Program-made: the position numbers and the translations under genes
The notes under the pieces: model-generated
Database searches by the model: none
Told to the model about the DNA's origin: nothing
The model's input: the letters and a program-made list of their open reading frames with translations, nothing else
Shown: positions 1 to 8,081 of the stretch, one piece after another
Numbering within the stretch: the stretch's first letter is position 1
Layout: each line of letters starts with the position of its first letter
Source: an uncultured bacterium
GTDB lineage: Bacteria > Bacillota_I > Bacilli_A > Acholeplasmatales > Anaeroplasmataceae
NCBI GenBank assembly: GCA_949293265.1
Contig: CASFCK010000006.1
Coordinates: 1-64,000 of the forward strand
Direction of reading: 5' to 3'
Length of the DNA: 64,000 nt

Positions 1-60
1 TTAAAAATGAAAAGCAATAAAAAAAGATTTATATGTCTACTTATAAAAAGGGGAAAGTAA

Positions 61-105
61 AAAAACAAATTTTTGTGTCCACTTTTCTTGACTAGTACAA
101 ATAAA
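61..105. mobile_element. possible IS3-family terminal remnant
   Basis: The stretch around 75-98 (TGTCCACTTTTCTTGACTAG and following bases) has the look of the terminal inverted repeats of IS3/IS150-group insertion sequences, which commonly end in a pyrimidine-rich TGTC(C/T)A-CTTTT block. No transposase frame is visible in the window and the partner end would lie outside it. This is pattern resemblance only. Confidence 0.2.
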
Positions 106-112
106 CATTAAA

Positions 113-195
113 GTCGTCCTAAAAAGTGTAAAATATAGTGGAAATGTCGTCCTAAAAAGTGTAAAATATAGTGGAAATGTCGTCCTAAAAAATGT
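113..195 (+). repeat. 33-bp tandem direct repeat, 2.5 copies, ahead of an ATPase gene
   Basis: Two identical 33-bp units occupy 113-145 and 146-178, each beginning GTCGTCCTAAAAAGTGTAAA. A partial third copy from 179 differs at one base (G to A) before diverging around 196, where the ribosome-binding site GAGGTG (196-201) of the next gene begins. The period is about three helical turns, suiting cooperative binding on one DNA face. Copies two and three are each entered through ATG TCG TCC TAA, a four-codon mini-frame. Two adjacent units without spacers rule out CRISPR. A regulatory role is inference. Confidence 0.7.
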
Positions 196-206
196 GAGGT
201 GCTATT

Positions 207-1562
207 ATGTTTTTTAGAAAATTACTCTTAAAACTAAATTCAAATAAAGAAATGCATAAAAAAAATAAACAAGCCATAATAATTAGAGGACCTAGACAAG
301 TTGGTAAAACAACATTGGCTTTAGCTTATGCAAAAGAAAATTACAAAAATATATGTTATATCAATTTTTTAGAAAACACGAAAATTAGAGAAATATTTAA
401 AGCTGATTTAAATGTTGATAGATTAATTAGGGATTTATCTGCTTTTTTTCCTAATGTAAAATTTGAACCTTTTAAAACAGTGATTATATTTGATGAAATA
501 CAAGAATGTGCTAGAGCCAGAATGTCGTTAAAACCCTTTATGATAGATGGTAGATTTGATTGTATAGGTACTGGTTCTTTATTAGGTATAAGAGGATATA
601 ATAGAAAGTACGATTTAAGCGTGCCTACTGGATTTGAAGCTTTTTATACTTTGTCATCTTTAGATTTTGAGGAATATTTATTAGCTAAGGGGATTAGTAG
701 TGAAATAATAACTTATTTAAAGGGTTGTGTATCTAAAAAAATTAAAATTGATGAATCTATTCATAGCTTAATGCTAGAATATTTTAGAGAATATATCGTC
801 GTAGGTGGAATGCCACAAATTATAACTACATATAATAAATATCATGATTTAAACGAAGTTAGAAAAAACCAAAGAAATATAATAGAGCAATATAAAGATG
901 ATTTTGGTAAACATATTGATGAGTTTGATAATGTTTACACTAACAATAAAGAACTTAATCGAATTTTATTAGTCTTTAATTCTATACCTAATCAATTGGC
1001 TAAAGAAAACAAAAAATTTCAATATAGTAAAATTAAAACTGGTGGCAGAGCTAATGAATTTTACGATGCTATAAACTTTTTAGTTGAATCAGGACTAGTT
1101 ATGAAGTGTCATAATTTAAATACATTAGATTTACCATTAAGTGCCTATAAGGATGAAGACGCATTTAAGCTTTATTTTTTTGATACTGGTTTATTTATAT
1201 CTTTATTAGATGATTACACGGCTTCTGATATTTTACTTGGTAATTTAGGGATTTATAAAGGGGCTATTTTTGAAAATGTAGTGGCAGACACTTTAAAGAA
1301 GTGTGAAATTCCATTATATTATTACAATAAAAATAACAGCTTAGAACTAGATTTTATTTATAGATTTAAAAATGATATTATTCCTTTAGAAATAAAAGCT
1401 ACTACTGGTAACGCCAAATCATTAAAAACTGTTTTAAATAATTATAATGAATATAAAGTTAAATATGGTATAAAATTTACAGCTAATAATATTAGTTTTA
1501 ATAACAGTATTTTAAATTTGCCATATTACTTAACTTTTTTATTAAATGACATTATACTTTAA
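207..1562 (+). CDS. AAA_14/DUF4143 ATPase
   Basis: This 451-residue protein has the architecture of the AAA_14 plus DUF4143 family. The Walker A is GPRQVGKTT at residues 28-36, the Walker B is IIFDEIQE with D96 and E97, and the sensor-like GTGS segment lies near 121. A GGMP motif at about 200 marks the middle region. The C-terminal domain has a PD-(D/E)xK-like constellation (D382, E395-x-K397). Members are common in gut bacteria as stand-alone accessory ATPases, and their physiological role is mostly unknown; nuclease or toxin-like activity has been suggested but is not shown here. The start is fixed by GAGGTG five bases upstream. It is monocistronic, and tandem repeats abut its ribosome-binding site, so repeat-based control of expression is plausible. 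Two other DUF4143 ATPases occur in the window. Confidence 0.85.
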   Translation: MFFRKLLLKLNSNKEMHKKNKQAIIIRGPRQVGKTTLALAYAKENYKNICYINFLENTKIREIFKADLNVDRLIRDLSAFFPNVKFEPFKTVIIFDEIQECARARMSLKPFMIDGRFDCIGTGSLLGIRGYNRKYDLSVPTGFEAFYTLSSLDFEEYLLAKGISSEIITYLKGCVSKKIKIDESIHSLMLEYFREYIVVGGMPQIITTYNKYHDLNEVRKNQRNIIEQYKDDFGKHIDEFDNVYTNNKELNRILLVFNSIPNQLAKENKKFQYSKIKTGGRANEFYDAINFLVESGLVMKCHNLNTLDLPLSAYKDEDAFKLYFFDTGLFISLLDDYTASDILLGNLGIYKGAIFENVVADTLKKCEIPLYYYNKNNSLELDFIYRFKNDIIPLEIKATTGNAKSLKTVLNNYNEYKVKYGIKFTANNISFNNSILNLPYYLTFLLNDIIL

Positions 1563-1798
1563 ATATAGAATATTATCTTTCAACTTATCGCCAACAATTA
1601 AACTTAATCTAAGATAAAAATCAGTAACATTTTTTATATTTTCAAATAGCTTTTAATTATTCGCATCTAAACCATATAAATTTCAATAGAAACCAATAAT
1701 AGATCGACACTATAATTATTAGTAAACTCAATTGTAGCTTAATTAAGCCGCATTTTAATATATTTGCTTTATTAATTTTAAACCAATACTTGTATTTT

Positions 1799-3028
1799 TT
1801 AAATACCTGCTAGAGGTAAGACATATTTATCTTTTCCTAAAGGATAAATTGAATCAGTGTTGCAGATAATTGCTGAAGGACCTAACTTATAATTAGTATT
1901 ATCTAAAACTTTAAATCCTTTAACATCACTTAAATTATATCTAATTCCCATTTTACATTCTATTCTTGTAATTATTCCTTCATTTAAAATAATTAAATCT
2001 ATTTCATTTTGATTATTATCGCGATAATAATAGAATCCAGGTTCAATTCCATTATTTAAAAATGTTTTTCTTATTTCATTAATAATAAATGTTTCGACAA
2101 AACGGCCTGCAAAAATACTATTCATTAAAATTTCTGAATTATTTAAACGAGCTAAATAGCAAGCTAGTCCCGTATCATTAAAATAAATCTTCGGTCGTTT
2201 AACAATTCTTTTTGTCATACTATACTCATTATATGGCTCTAATAAATAAACTATATCACCAGCTATTAATACACTGAGCCAAGATTTAATAGTTTTCATA
2301 TCAACCTCAAGTGCTTTAGCTAAATTATCATAAACTAATTCTTCTCCAGTTTGAGAAGCTATTAATTCCATAAATCTTCTAAATGTAAAAATGTTTTTAA
2401 CATTAATAATATCTCTTACATCTCGTTCTAAATATGATTCAACATAATCAGCATAAAATTTATTAGATTCTATATTATTGCTATAAAGTTCTGGATACAT
2501 TCCTTTTACAATTAATTTAAATAAAGATGGAGAAGATAACGGATTTAAATTAGCACGTTTTTGTATTTCAATTAAATTATTCAACGAGAAAACTTGCTCT
2601 TCCCTATCTAATATTTCATTTCTTGAAAGGGGAAGAACATGTATAATACTAACTCTACCCGCTAAAGATTCTGTTACATTATTCATTAGCCTATACATTT
2701 GCGAACCAGTTAAAATAAACATGCCATAATTTTGTGTATTTTTCATTTTCTCTTTATTGACTATTTCCTCAATTACATTAAATAATTGAGGTGCTCTTTG
2801 AACCTCATCAATAATAAGTGGCCATTTATGTATTTGTAAAAATAAATCGGGGTCTTTTTGAGCTAATTCTAAATCACGTGAACTATCAAGAGAAACATAA
2901 TTAAATCCTTTATTAATATAATGGCTAGCTAATGTAGTTTTTCCAACCTGTCTTGCCCCAGTAATTAAAGTTACCGGTCTAGTTTGAATTGATTTAGCAA
3001 TTATTTTTAAAATATTTCTATTAATCAT
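1799..3028 (-). CDS. AAA_14/DUF4143 ATPase (second copy)
   Basis: A 409-residue ATPase with Walker A GARQVGKTT at residues 24-32, Walker B LIIDEVQ, a TGSQ sensor-like motif near 107 and a C-terminal DUF4143 domain ending in an NEID...ECK nuclease-like constellation. It is clearly a different subfamily from the gene at 207, sharing only the motifs. The ATG is preceded by AGGGAC at a suitable distance. The gene is monocistronic, and converges with the first ATPase across a 236-base AT-rich gap in which I see nothing else. Its specific function is unknown. Confidence 0.85.
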   Translation of the reverse strand: MINRNILKIIAKSIQTRPVTLITGARQVGKTTLASHYINKGFNYVSLDSSRDLELAQKDPDLFLQIHKWPLIIDEVQRAPQLFNVIEEIVNKEKMKNTQNYGMFILTGSQMYRLMNNVTESLAGRVSIIHVLPLSRNEILDREEQVFSLNNLIEIQKRANLNPLSSPSLFKLIVKGMYPELYSNNIESNKFYADYVESYLERDVRDIINVKNIFTFRRFMELIASQTGEELVYDNLAKALEVDMKTIKSWLSVLIAGDIVYLLEPYNEYSMTKRIVKRPKIYFNDTGLACYLARLNNSEILMNSIFAGRFVETFIINEIRKTFLNNGIEPGFYYYRDNNQNEIDLIILNEGIITRIECKMGIRYNLSDVKGFKVLDNTNYKLGPSAIICNTDSIYPLGKDKYVLPLAGI

Positions 3029-3401
3029 ATATGTCCCTGCCTTTATTTATTATAAATAAATTATATATTAGTATTTTTCAGAATTCAACTCCTAATTTGT
3101 ATAAAACAATGGTTTTAAAGAGAGAACCACATCCCTCATCTCTTTATACTAAAAGTTTTATTAAATGCCTTTAATGAACTAGTACCAATTTGCATATCTA
3201 AAGTCTCTTAATATGGCTTTTTCTTTTTTTGTATAAGGTGTTTTCTTGCTATATCTACCATAACTATTTTTTGTTGCTGTATACAATTTAATTTTCTTAA
3301 TATTTCTGATGTTGTATATGTTTATTTATCTTTAGTGCTTTTCTTAATTTTGTTGTTCTTACAAGTATTTCATTTGTTAATAAGGTAGTTATTCTTTTTT
3401 A
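3029..3401. other. intergenic region with inverted repeat and possible gene remnant
   Basis: This 373-base gap lies between the second ATPase and the AraC-GH39 gene. It holds the ATPase promoter region, an 8-bp inverted repeat (TAAAGAGA at 3116-3123 and TCTCTTTA at 3139-3146) with no adjoining T-run, and a decayed coding-like stretch described separately. The inverted repeat could be an operator; no role is assigned. Confidence 0.4.
3179..3393 (-). pseudogene. possible decayed gene fragment
   Basis: On the minus strand, two stretches read as protein-like when one frameshift near 3295-3310 is allowed. The upstream part has 31 open codons, and the downstream part reads IKLYTATKNSYGRYSKKTPY and then continues to a TAG at 3179-3181. 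There is no start codon or ribosome-binding site. The mix of charged and aromatic residues looks like real protein rather than random AT-rich translation, but the family is not recognised and chance is possible. Confidence 0.25.
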
Positions 3402-5849
3402 TTATTTAAACTTTATTTCTACAAGTTTAACTTCTAAAGGATATAAATCAATATTAAGCTTTAACTGATTATCAGTAATATCCATTATTGTTTTATAATA
3501 TTTAGGTATAGATAAATTATCTAATATTTTAACTTCTTCTTCATTTTCTAGTTCCATTGAAGACATTGTTTCATATATGTCATAACTAGATCCACTTTCT
3601 TTAGTTATACGCGATATCTTAATTATAGCTTTATTATAATTTAGATTATCAATCATAAATTGTAGCTTTCTTAATTTTCTTTCTCTAAATGGTTCATATC
3701 TTGAATGATATTGCAATGAAAAATATTCACCATCAGCAAAATAATCACTAAAATGTTCATAGTTATATACTATTAAAGTTAATTTATTTAGCCCTTTAGT
3801 TACATAATAACCATTACCTTTTTGTAAAACATTATCATCTAATTTACTTAAAAAATAATAAGCATAAAAATTAGCTTTAGGAATACCATTATAAGTAAAT
3901 AGACCATTACCACCATGAAATGTTGTGTCAGGCAATTGAGTTTCATCTAAGAAATCAGTTAATGACCAGTGAGAAAAGCTTTCTAAGCTGTCCATATTTT
4001 CTAAAACATTTTTAATGATATAACAACTTGAATATATTGTGTCATTAATAAAGTTTCTTTGTGATGATGTAACATTCCATTCCGTTAAATATATTTTATC
4101 ACCATGATAAAAATCTGGTTTTTTAATTTTATTTATAAAGTTTTGTAAATTATTAGGATCTTTATTTAATTTTTCAATCTTTTTACCAGTAATAAAGAAA
4201 TCAAAATCATTAGAATAGTAATTTACAACTAAGAAATCAGGATAAACATTATTATCTTCACAATATTTTAAAAAGTCTAAATCCCATTGATACGCAAAAC
4301 TAGCAAATGGGATTAAACCTGGTGATCCTGCTTGAAAATTTATGTTAACACTTTTAATTAAATTATATGTTTCTTTATATAAATTATAAAAATCATCATC
4401 CTTGCTAAACCCAAACGCATGCGCAGTTGAATCAGGTGCATTCCAAATCGTAATAGGCCATGATAACACTTCAATTAAGCCATATTTAGTAATTAAGTGT
4501 TCTATTAATGCTTTAATCAATTCTAACCATTTGCCTAAATCATTAGGTTCTGATATAACCTGTTTTGATTCAAATATTTGTCTTGTTAGTGTGCTTGCTA
4601 GTGCGCTTGGCATATAATCTAGGGTTAGGAATGGTTTTAATCCTAATCGTAGTAAAGTATCTATAACTTTATCTACATAAACGAAAGATATCTTTATTTC
4701 ACCCTTACTACTAACTCTATATAAATGCATATCATCATCAAATATTCCATGAAATCTAACATATTTAAAGCCGATTTTGCTAGTTCTTTCTAACATTTTT
4801 AATATATCTACCTTTAATATATCACTAGCTCTTGAAATAGTAATCATCTTTAAATATGTTTTTTTAATAACTTCCGTTTTTTCACTATAATCTATATTAT
4901 ATTCTGCAAAATCATTAATTGTTGGTGATGATTTAATTAAAGCTTCTTGTTTATTGTTTTGAAAGATTAAATCTAAATAATGTCTCTTATCAAAGTCTAA
5001 ATAAAAGTTCTTATCTTTATTTAGCTTTTTTTCTTTTTGTTTTTTAAATTCTGATGGAGTTAAATTAAAGATATTTTTAAAAGCTCTAATGTAACTTCTA
5101 TAATCCGCAAAACCAGATAAGCTTGCTACATCTTCAATTGGTAAATCCGAATTAGCTAATGCTTCTAACGATTTATTAACTCGCAAATTATCGTAATAAT
5201 TTTGAAAATTTTGATTCATATTGGCATTAAAAAAACTAGAAAAATATTGGGGTGTATAACCAAAGTGTTGACTTAACTCAGTTAAAGATAGATTATCTTT
5301 GTATTTAAATTCAATGTAATTAATAATATCTTTTATTTTTTCTAGATTTTTTTGGCTTTTTCTCTTTACTGTTTCACCTTTAACTTTATAATGATTCAAC
5401 AGTAAATAAAGCAATTGATATGATAGTGTTTTATTTAAAACATCTATATTTTCTTTAATTGTCATATTAGCTTGAATTAACCCAAATATTGTCTCTTTAA
5501 GAGTATGGAATTTACTTTTATCTTCTTCTAATGCTGAATTGCAATTAAAATACATACTTTGTATTTCATCTAAACTAAAACCAAAGTCGGTTAAATTAAC
5601 ATCAACCTCCAAAAACACGACTTCAGTTAATCCTTTTATTTCATAAATAATAAAAGGATTAATCGCAATAATGTCAGAAGCATGTAACTCTACTGCTTCA
5701 TTATCTTGATAATATGTACAATCTCCTTCTAATAAGTACATAATCTTTAGGGTTTTATGCCAGTCTCTTTCTTCACCAGCTATTTTTTGTAAACTTACCT
5801 TTAAAGGGAAATCATATGGGAAATTCAAAAGATTATATTGCATTTTCAT
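3402..5849 (-). CDS. AraC-family regulator fused to a GH39-like sugar-sensing domain
   Basis: An 815-residue protein with three parts: an N-terminal cupin-like ligand domain (about 1-140), an AraC helix-turn-helix pair (about 170-270) and a C-terminal GH39 beta-xylosidase-like domain (about 300-815). In GH39 enzymes the acid/base Glu sits in a W-N-E-P motif; here it reads W469-N-A-P-D, so that Glu is Ala471. The nucleophile-type Glu is kept in LTEWN (E590), and the family block FHGGNGLF is present near 644. The domain therefore probably binds a glycoside rather than cleaving it. The gene is divergent from an RbsABC-type importer, which it probably regulates. Its promoter places +1 at or near the ATG, suggesting leaderless translation. 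Confidence 0.85.
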   Translation of the reverse strand: MKMQYNLLNFPYDFPLKVSLQKIAGEERDWHKTLKIMYLLEGDCTYYQDNEAVELHASDIIAINPFIIYEIKGLTEVVFLEVDVNLTDFGFSLDEIQSMYFNCNSALEEDKSKFHTLKETIFGLIQANMTIKENIDVLNKTLSYQLLYLLLNHYKVKGETVKRKSQKNLEKIKDIINYIEFKYKDNLSLTELSQHFGYTPQYFSSFFNANMNQNFQNYYDNLRVNKSLEALANSDLPIEDVASLSGFADYRSYIRAFKNIFNLTPSEFKKQKEKKLNKDKNFYLDFDKRHYLDLIFQNNKQEALIKSSPTINDFAEYNIDYSEKTEVIKKTYLKMITISRASDILKVDILKMLERTSKIGFKYVRFHGIFDDDMHLYRVSSKGEIKISFVYVDKVIDTLLRLGLKPFLTLDYMPSALASTLTRQIFESKQVISEPNDLGKWLELIKALIEHLITKYGLIEVLSWPITIWNAPDSTAHAFGFSKDDDFYNLYKETYNLIKSVNINFQAGSPGLIPFASFAYQWDLDFLKYCEDNNVYPDFLVVNYYSNDFDFFITGKKIEKLNKDPNNLQNFINKIKKPDFYHGDKIYLTEWNVTSSQRNFINDTIYSSCYIIKNVLENMDSLESFSHWSLTDFLDETQLPDTTFHGGNGLFTYNGIPKANFYAYYFLSKLDDNVLQKGNGYYVTKGLNKLTLIVYNYEHFSDYFADGEYFSLQYHSRYEPFRERKLRKLQFMIDNLNYNKAIIKISRITKESGSSYDIYETMSSMELENEEEVKILDNLSIPKYYKTIMDITDNQLKLNIDLYPLEVKLVEIKFK

Positions 5850-5855
5850 ACCTAT

Positions 5856-5884
5856 ATTATAATTAAAAAAACGTAGTTAGTAAA
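5856..5884 (-). promoter_or_regulatory. promoter of the AraC-GH39 gene
   Basis: On the minus strand, -35 TTTACT (5879-5884) and -10 TATAAT (5856-5861) are separated by 17 bp. Only six bases lie between the -10 and the ATG at 5849, so transcription is expected to start at or next to the first base of the gene. Confidence 0.6.
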
Positions 5885-5983
5885 TGCTATATACATTTTT
5901 TTAAGATTTTTTCTTATCAAAAAGCAAAGTAAAAGCGATTTTATGTGAAAAAACTGCCTTAAAGGTATAACTTTAATGTATTA

Positions 5984-5998
5984 ATGAAAGCGCTTAAT
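5984..5998. promoter_or_regulatory. cre/LacI-type operator upstream of the sugar importer
   Basis: ATGAAAGCGCTTAAT resembles the catabolite-responsive element consensus (TGWAARCGYTWNCW) and LacI-family operators centred on CG. It lies 44 bp before the importer ATPase start. A second, weaker AAAAGCGATTTT-like site is at about 5931-5942. CcpA or a LacI-family repressor is the likely binder; neither gene is in the window. Confidence 0.55.
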
Positions 5999-6041
5999 TT
6001 TGATAAAATCTATATGAAATTAAACGAAAGAAGGTATATAA

Positions 6042-8069
6042 ATGGCACAAGCAATCTTCAAGGCTACCCACATGGTTAAAAGATTCGGTCCTACTATCGC
6101 CTTAAACGACGTTGATATTGAAATATATCCTGGTGAAATACGTGGTTTTATTGGTGAAAATGGTAGCGGCAAATCTACTATGAGTCAAATTATGACTGGT
6201 ATTTATACTAAAACTAGTGGTACGATGACTTTTAAAGGCAAACATTGGGAACCCCATTCTATGATGGAGGCTTTACATAATGGTATCGGTATCGCTGTAC
6301 AAGAAAATGGAACAATTTCTGGTATAAGTGTGGCTGAAAACATCTTTTTATGTGAATTGGATAAATTTAGTGGTGTTAATTTTTTTGAAAAAGAAAGAAT
6401 AATTTCTAAATCTAAATATTTTAATCTTGATTTAAACATTTTTGAAGAAATAAAAAATAAATATTTAAATACTAATAATTATGAAGCGGCAAAACAAGAA
6501 GTTATAAAGGTATCTAATGATTTAGTGAATAAATACTTAACTGTTAAAGAATCTTATATTAAACAAGAAAACCAAGAATATGACGACAAAATTAATGCTT
6601 TAATAGAAAAGTTTAATTCTGATAGTAAAGCTTATTATGATCAAATTATTACTAATAATAAATTAAGTGAAAAGGAAAAACAAAAAAGTTACCATTTTTA
6701 TTTAAGTGAATTAAAAAAAGAATATAAAAAACAATTAAAGCATTTAGATAATATTCATCAATACAATTTAATAGCTATTAAAAACGATAAAAAAGCAATT
6801 ATTAACACTAAATTAAATACTCTAGCTTCCTTAAAAGCTCATTTTGAGCCTAATAAAGAGCCAAAACTTAAAAATTTCTTCTTAAAACTTTTCCTTGGTA
6901 AATTAGTAAATCAAGCTAAATTAAACAGACATGCTAAACAAGTCTTAGAAAATATTGGTGTAAGAACAATTAGACCTGAATTACCTATGGGAGCTTATGA
7001 CATTCAAAGCCGTAAATTAGTTGAAATAGCTAAAGTATTAGCTAAAAACCCTGATATTTTTATAGTTGATGAAACTACTACTGCTTTATCAGAAGATGGT
7101 AGACAAATTTTATATAAGAAAATGAATGATTTAAAACAAGAAGGTAAAACAGTGTTATTCATTTCTCATGATTTAGATGAAATAATGGAAAAGTGTGATA
7201 CATTAACTGTTTTAAGAGACGGAAGTATTGTAGCTAATATGGTTAAATCAGAATTTGATCCTGATTTAATTAAAAAATATATGATTGGTAGAGAAATTAA
7301 AGGTGATTACTACCGAGCTGATTTTACCCCTAGTAAAGGTGATGAAGTTTTACTTAAAGTTAATGATCTTTCTTATGGCAATGCTTTAAAAAATATAAAC
7401 CTTGAACTACATGCTGGTGAAATAGTTGGGGTTGGTGGTTTATCTGATTGTGGTATGCACATATTAGGTAAAGCGATGTTTGGATCAATAAGACCAAGTA
7501 AAGGCGAAGTTTTAACTGGTCAAAATTTAGATATTACTGTAAATAGTGAACTTGTGGCAATGAAAAATAAAATTGGTTATTTACCAAAAGATAGAGACGT
7601 TGAAGCCTTAGCTTTAAATGATTCTATCTACAACAATATTGCTATTGCTTCTATTAATAATATCTTGAAGTTTAAGTGTGTAGTTTCTAAACGTGACGAG
7701 AGAGAAATCGTTAAAAAGGAAGTTGATTTCTTACAAATCAAATGTAATAGTAGTTCCGATTTAGTAAGAACTTTATCAGGTGGTAATAAACAAAAAGTTT
7801 CTCTTGCTAAATGGCTAGGTAATGAATCTAAAATATTGATTCTAGATTGTCCTACTCGTGGTGTTGATATCGGGGTTAAACAATTTATTTACCAACTTAT
7901 GGCTAAGCTTAAATATGAAGGTTATGCAATATTAATGATTTCAGAAGAACTACCAGAATTACTAGGTATGTCCGATCGATTATTAATAATGAAAAATGGC
8001 GAAATCTCAAGAGAATTTTTGCGTAGTAAAGATCTTCGTCAAGAAGATGTTATCGAATATATGTTATAG
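6042..8069 (+). CDS. RbsA/MglA-type ABC ATPase with a large helical insertion
   Basis: A 675-residue tandem-ABC sugar importer ATPase, where about 500 residues is usual. Domain 1 has Walker A GENGSGKST (38-46) and Walker B VDETTTAL (D343, E344). Between the usual VAENIFL block and the signature region lies a roughly 180-residue Lys/Glu-rich, predicted coiled-coil insertion (about 115-295) not seen in RbsA or MglA. The domain 1 signature is degenerate (AYDIQSRK). Domain 2 has a degenerate Walker A (GGLSDCGMH), an intact LSGGNKQ signature (578-584) and Walker B LDCPTRGVDIG, in which the catalytic Glu is Cys603. Only the composite site made from Walker A1 and signature 2 looks active. It is the first gene of a four-gene operon, with GAAGG before the ATG. 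Substrate unknown; ribose/galactose-type is the family norm. Confidence 0.9.
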   Translation: MAQAIFKATHMVKRFGPTIALNDVDIEIYPGEIRGFIGENGSGKSTMSQIMTGIYTKTSGTMTFKGKHWEPHSMMEALHNGIGIAVQENGTISGISVAENIFLCELDKFSGVNFFEKERIISKSKYFNLDLNIFEEIKNKYLNTNNYEAAKQEVIKVSNDLVNKYLTVKESYIKQENQEYDDKINALIEKFNSDSKAYYDQIITNNKLSEKEKQKSYHFYLSELKKEYKKQLKHLDNIHQYNLIAIKNDKKAIINTKLNTLASLKAHFEPNKEPKLKNFFLKLFLGKLVNQAKLNRHAKQVLENIGVRTIRPELPMGAYDIQSRKLVEIAKVLAKNPDIFIVDETTTALSEDGRQILYKKMNDLKQEGKTVLFISHDLDEIMEKCDTLTVLRDGSIVANMVKSEFDPDLIKKYMIGREIKGDYYRADFTPSKGDEVLLKVNDLSYGNALKNINLELHAGEIVGVGGLSDCGMHILGKAMFGSIRPSKGEVLTGQNLDITVNSELVAMKNKIGYLPKDRDVEALALNDSIYNNIAIASINNILKFKCVVSKRDEREIVKKEVDFLQIKCNSSSDLVRTLSGGNKQKVSLAKWLGNESKILILDCPTRGVDIGVKQFIYQLMAKLKYEGYAILMISEELPELLGMSDRLLIMKNGEISREFLRSKDLRQEDVIEYML

Positions 8070-8081
8070 GAGGAAATTAGA

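Noticed and set aside
113-195. Short repeats that might be a CRISPR array
   Set aside because: The units are directly adjacent without spacers and there are no cas genes.
3116-3146. Inverted repeat as a terminator of the AraC-GH39 gene
   Set aside because: There is no T-run on either strand and it lies about 250 bases past the gene end.
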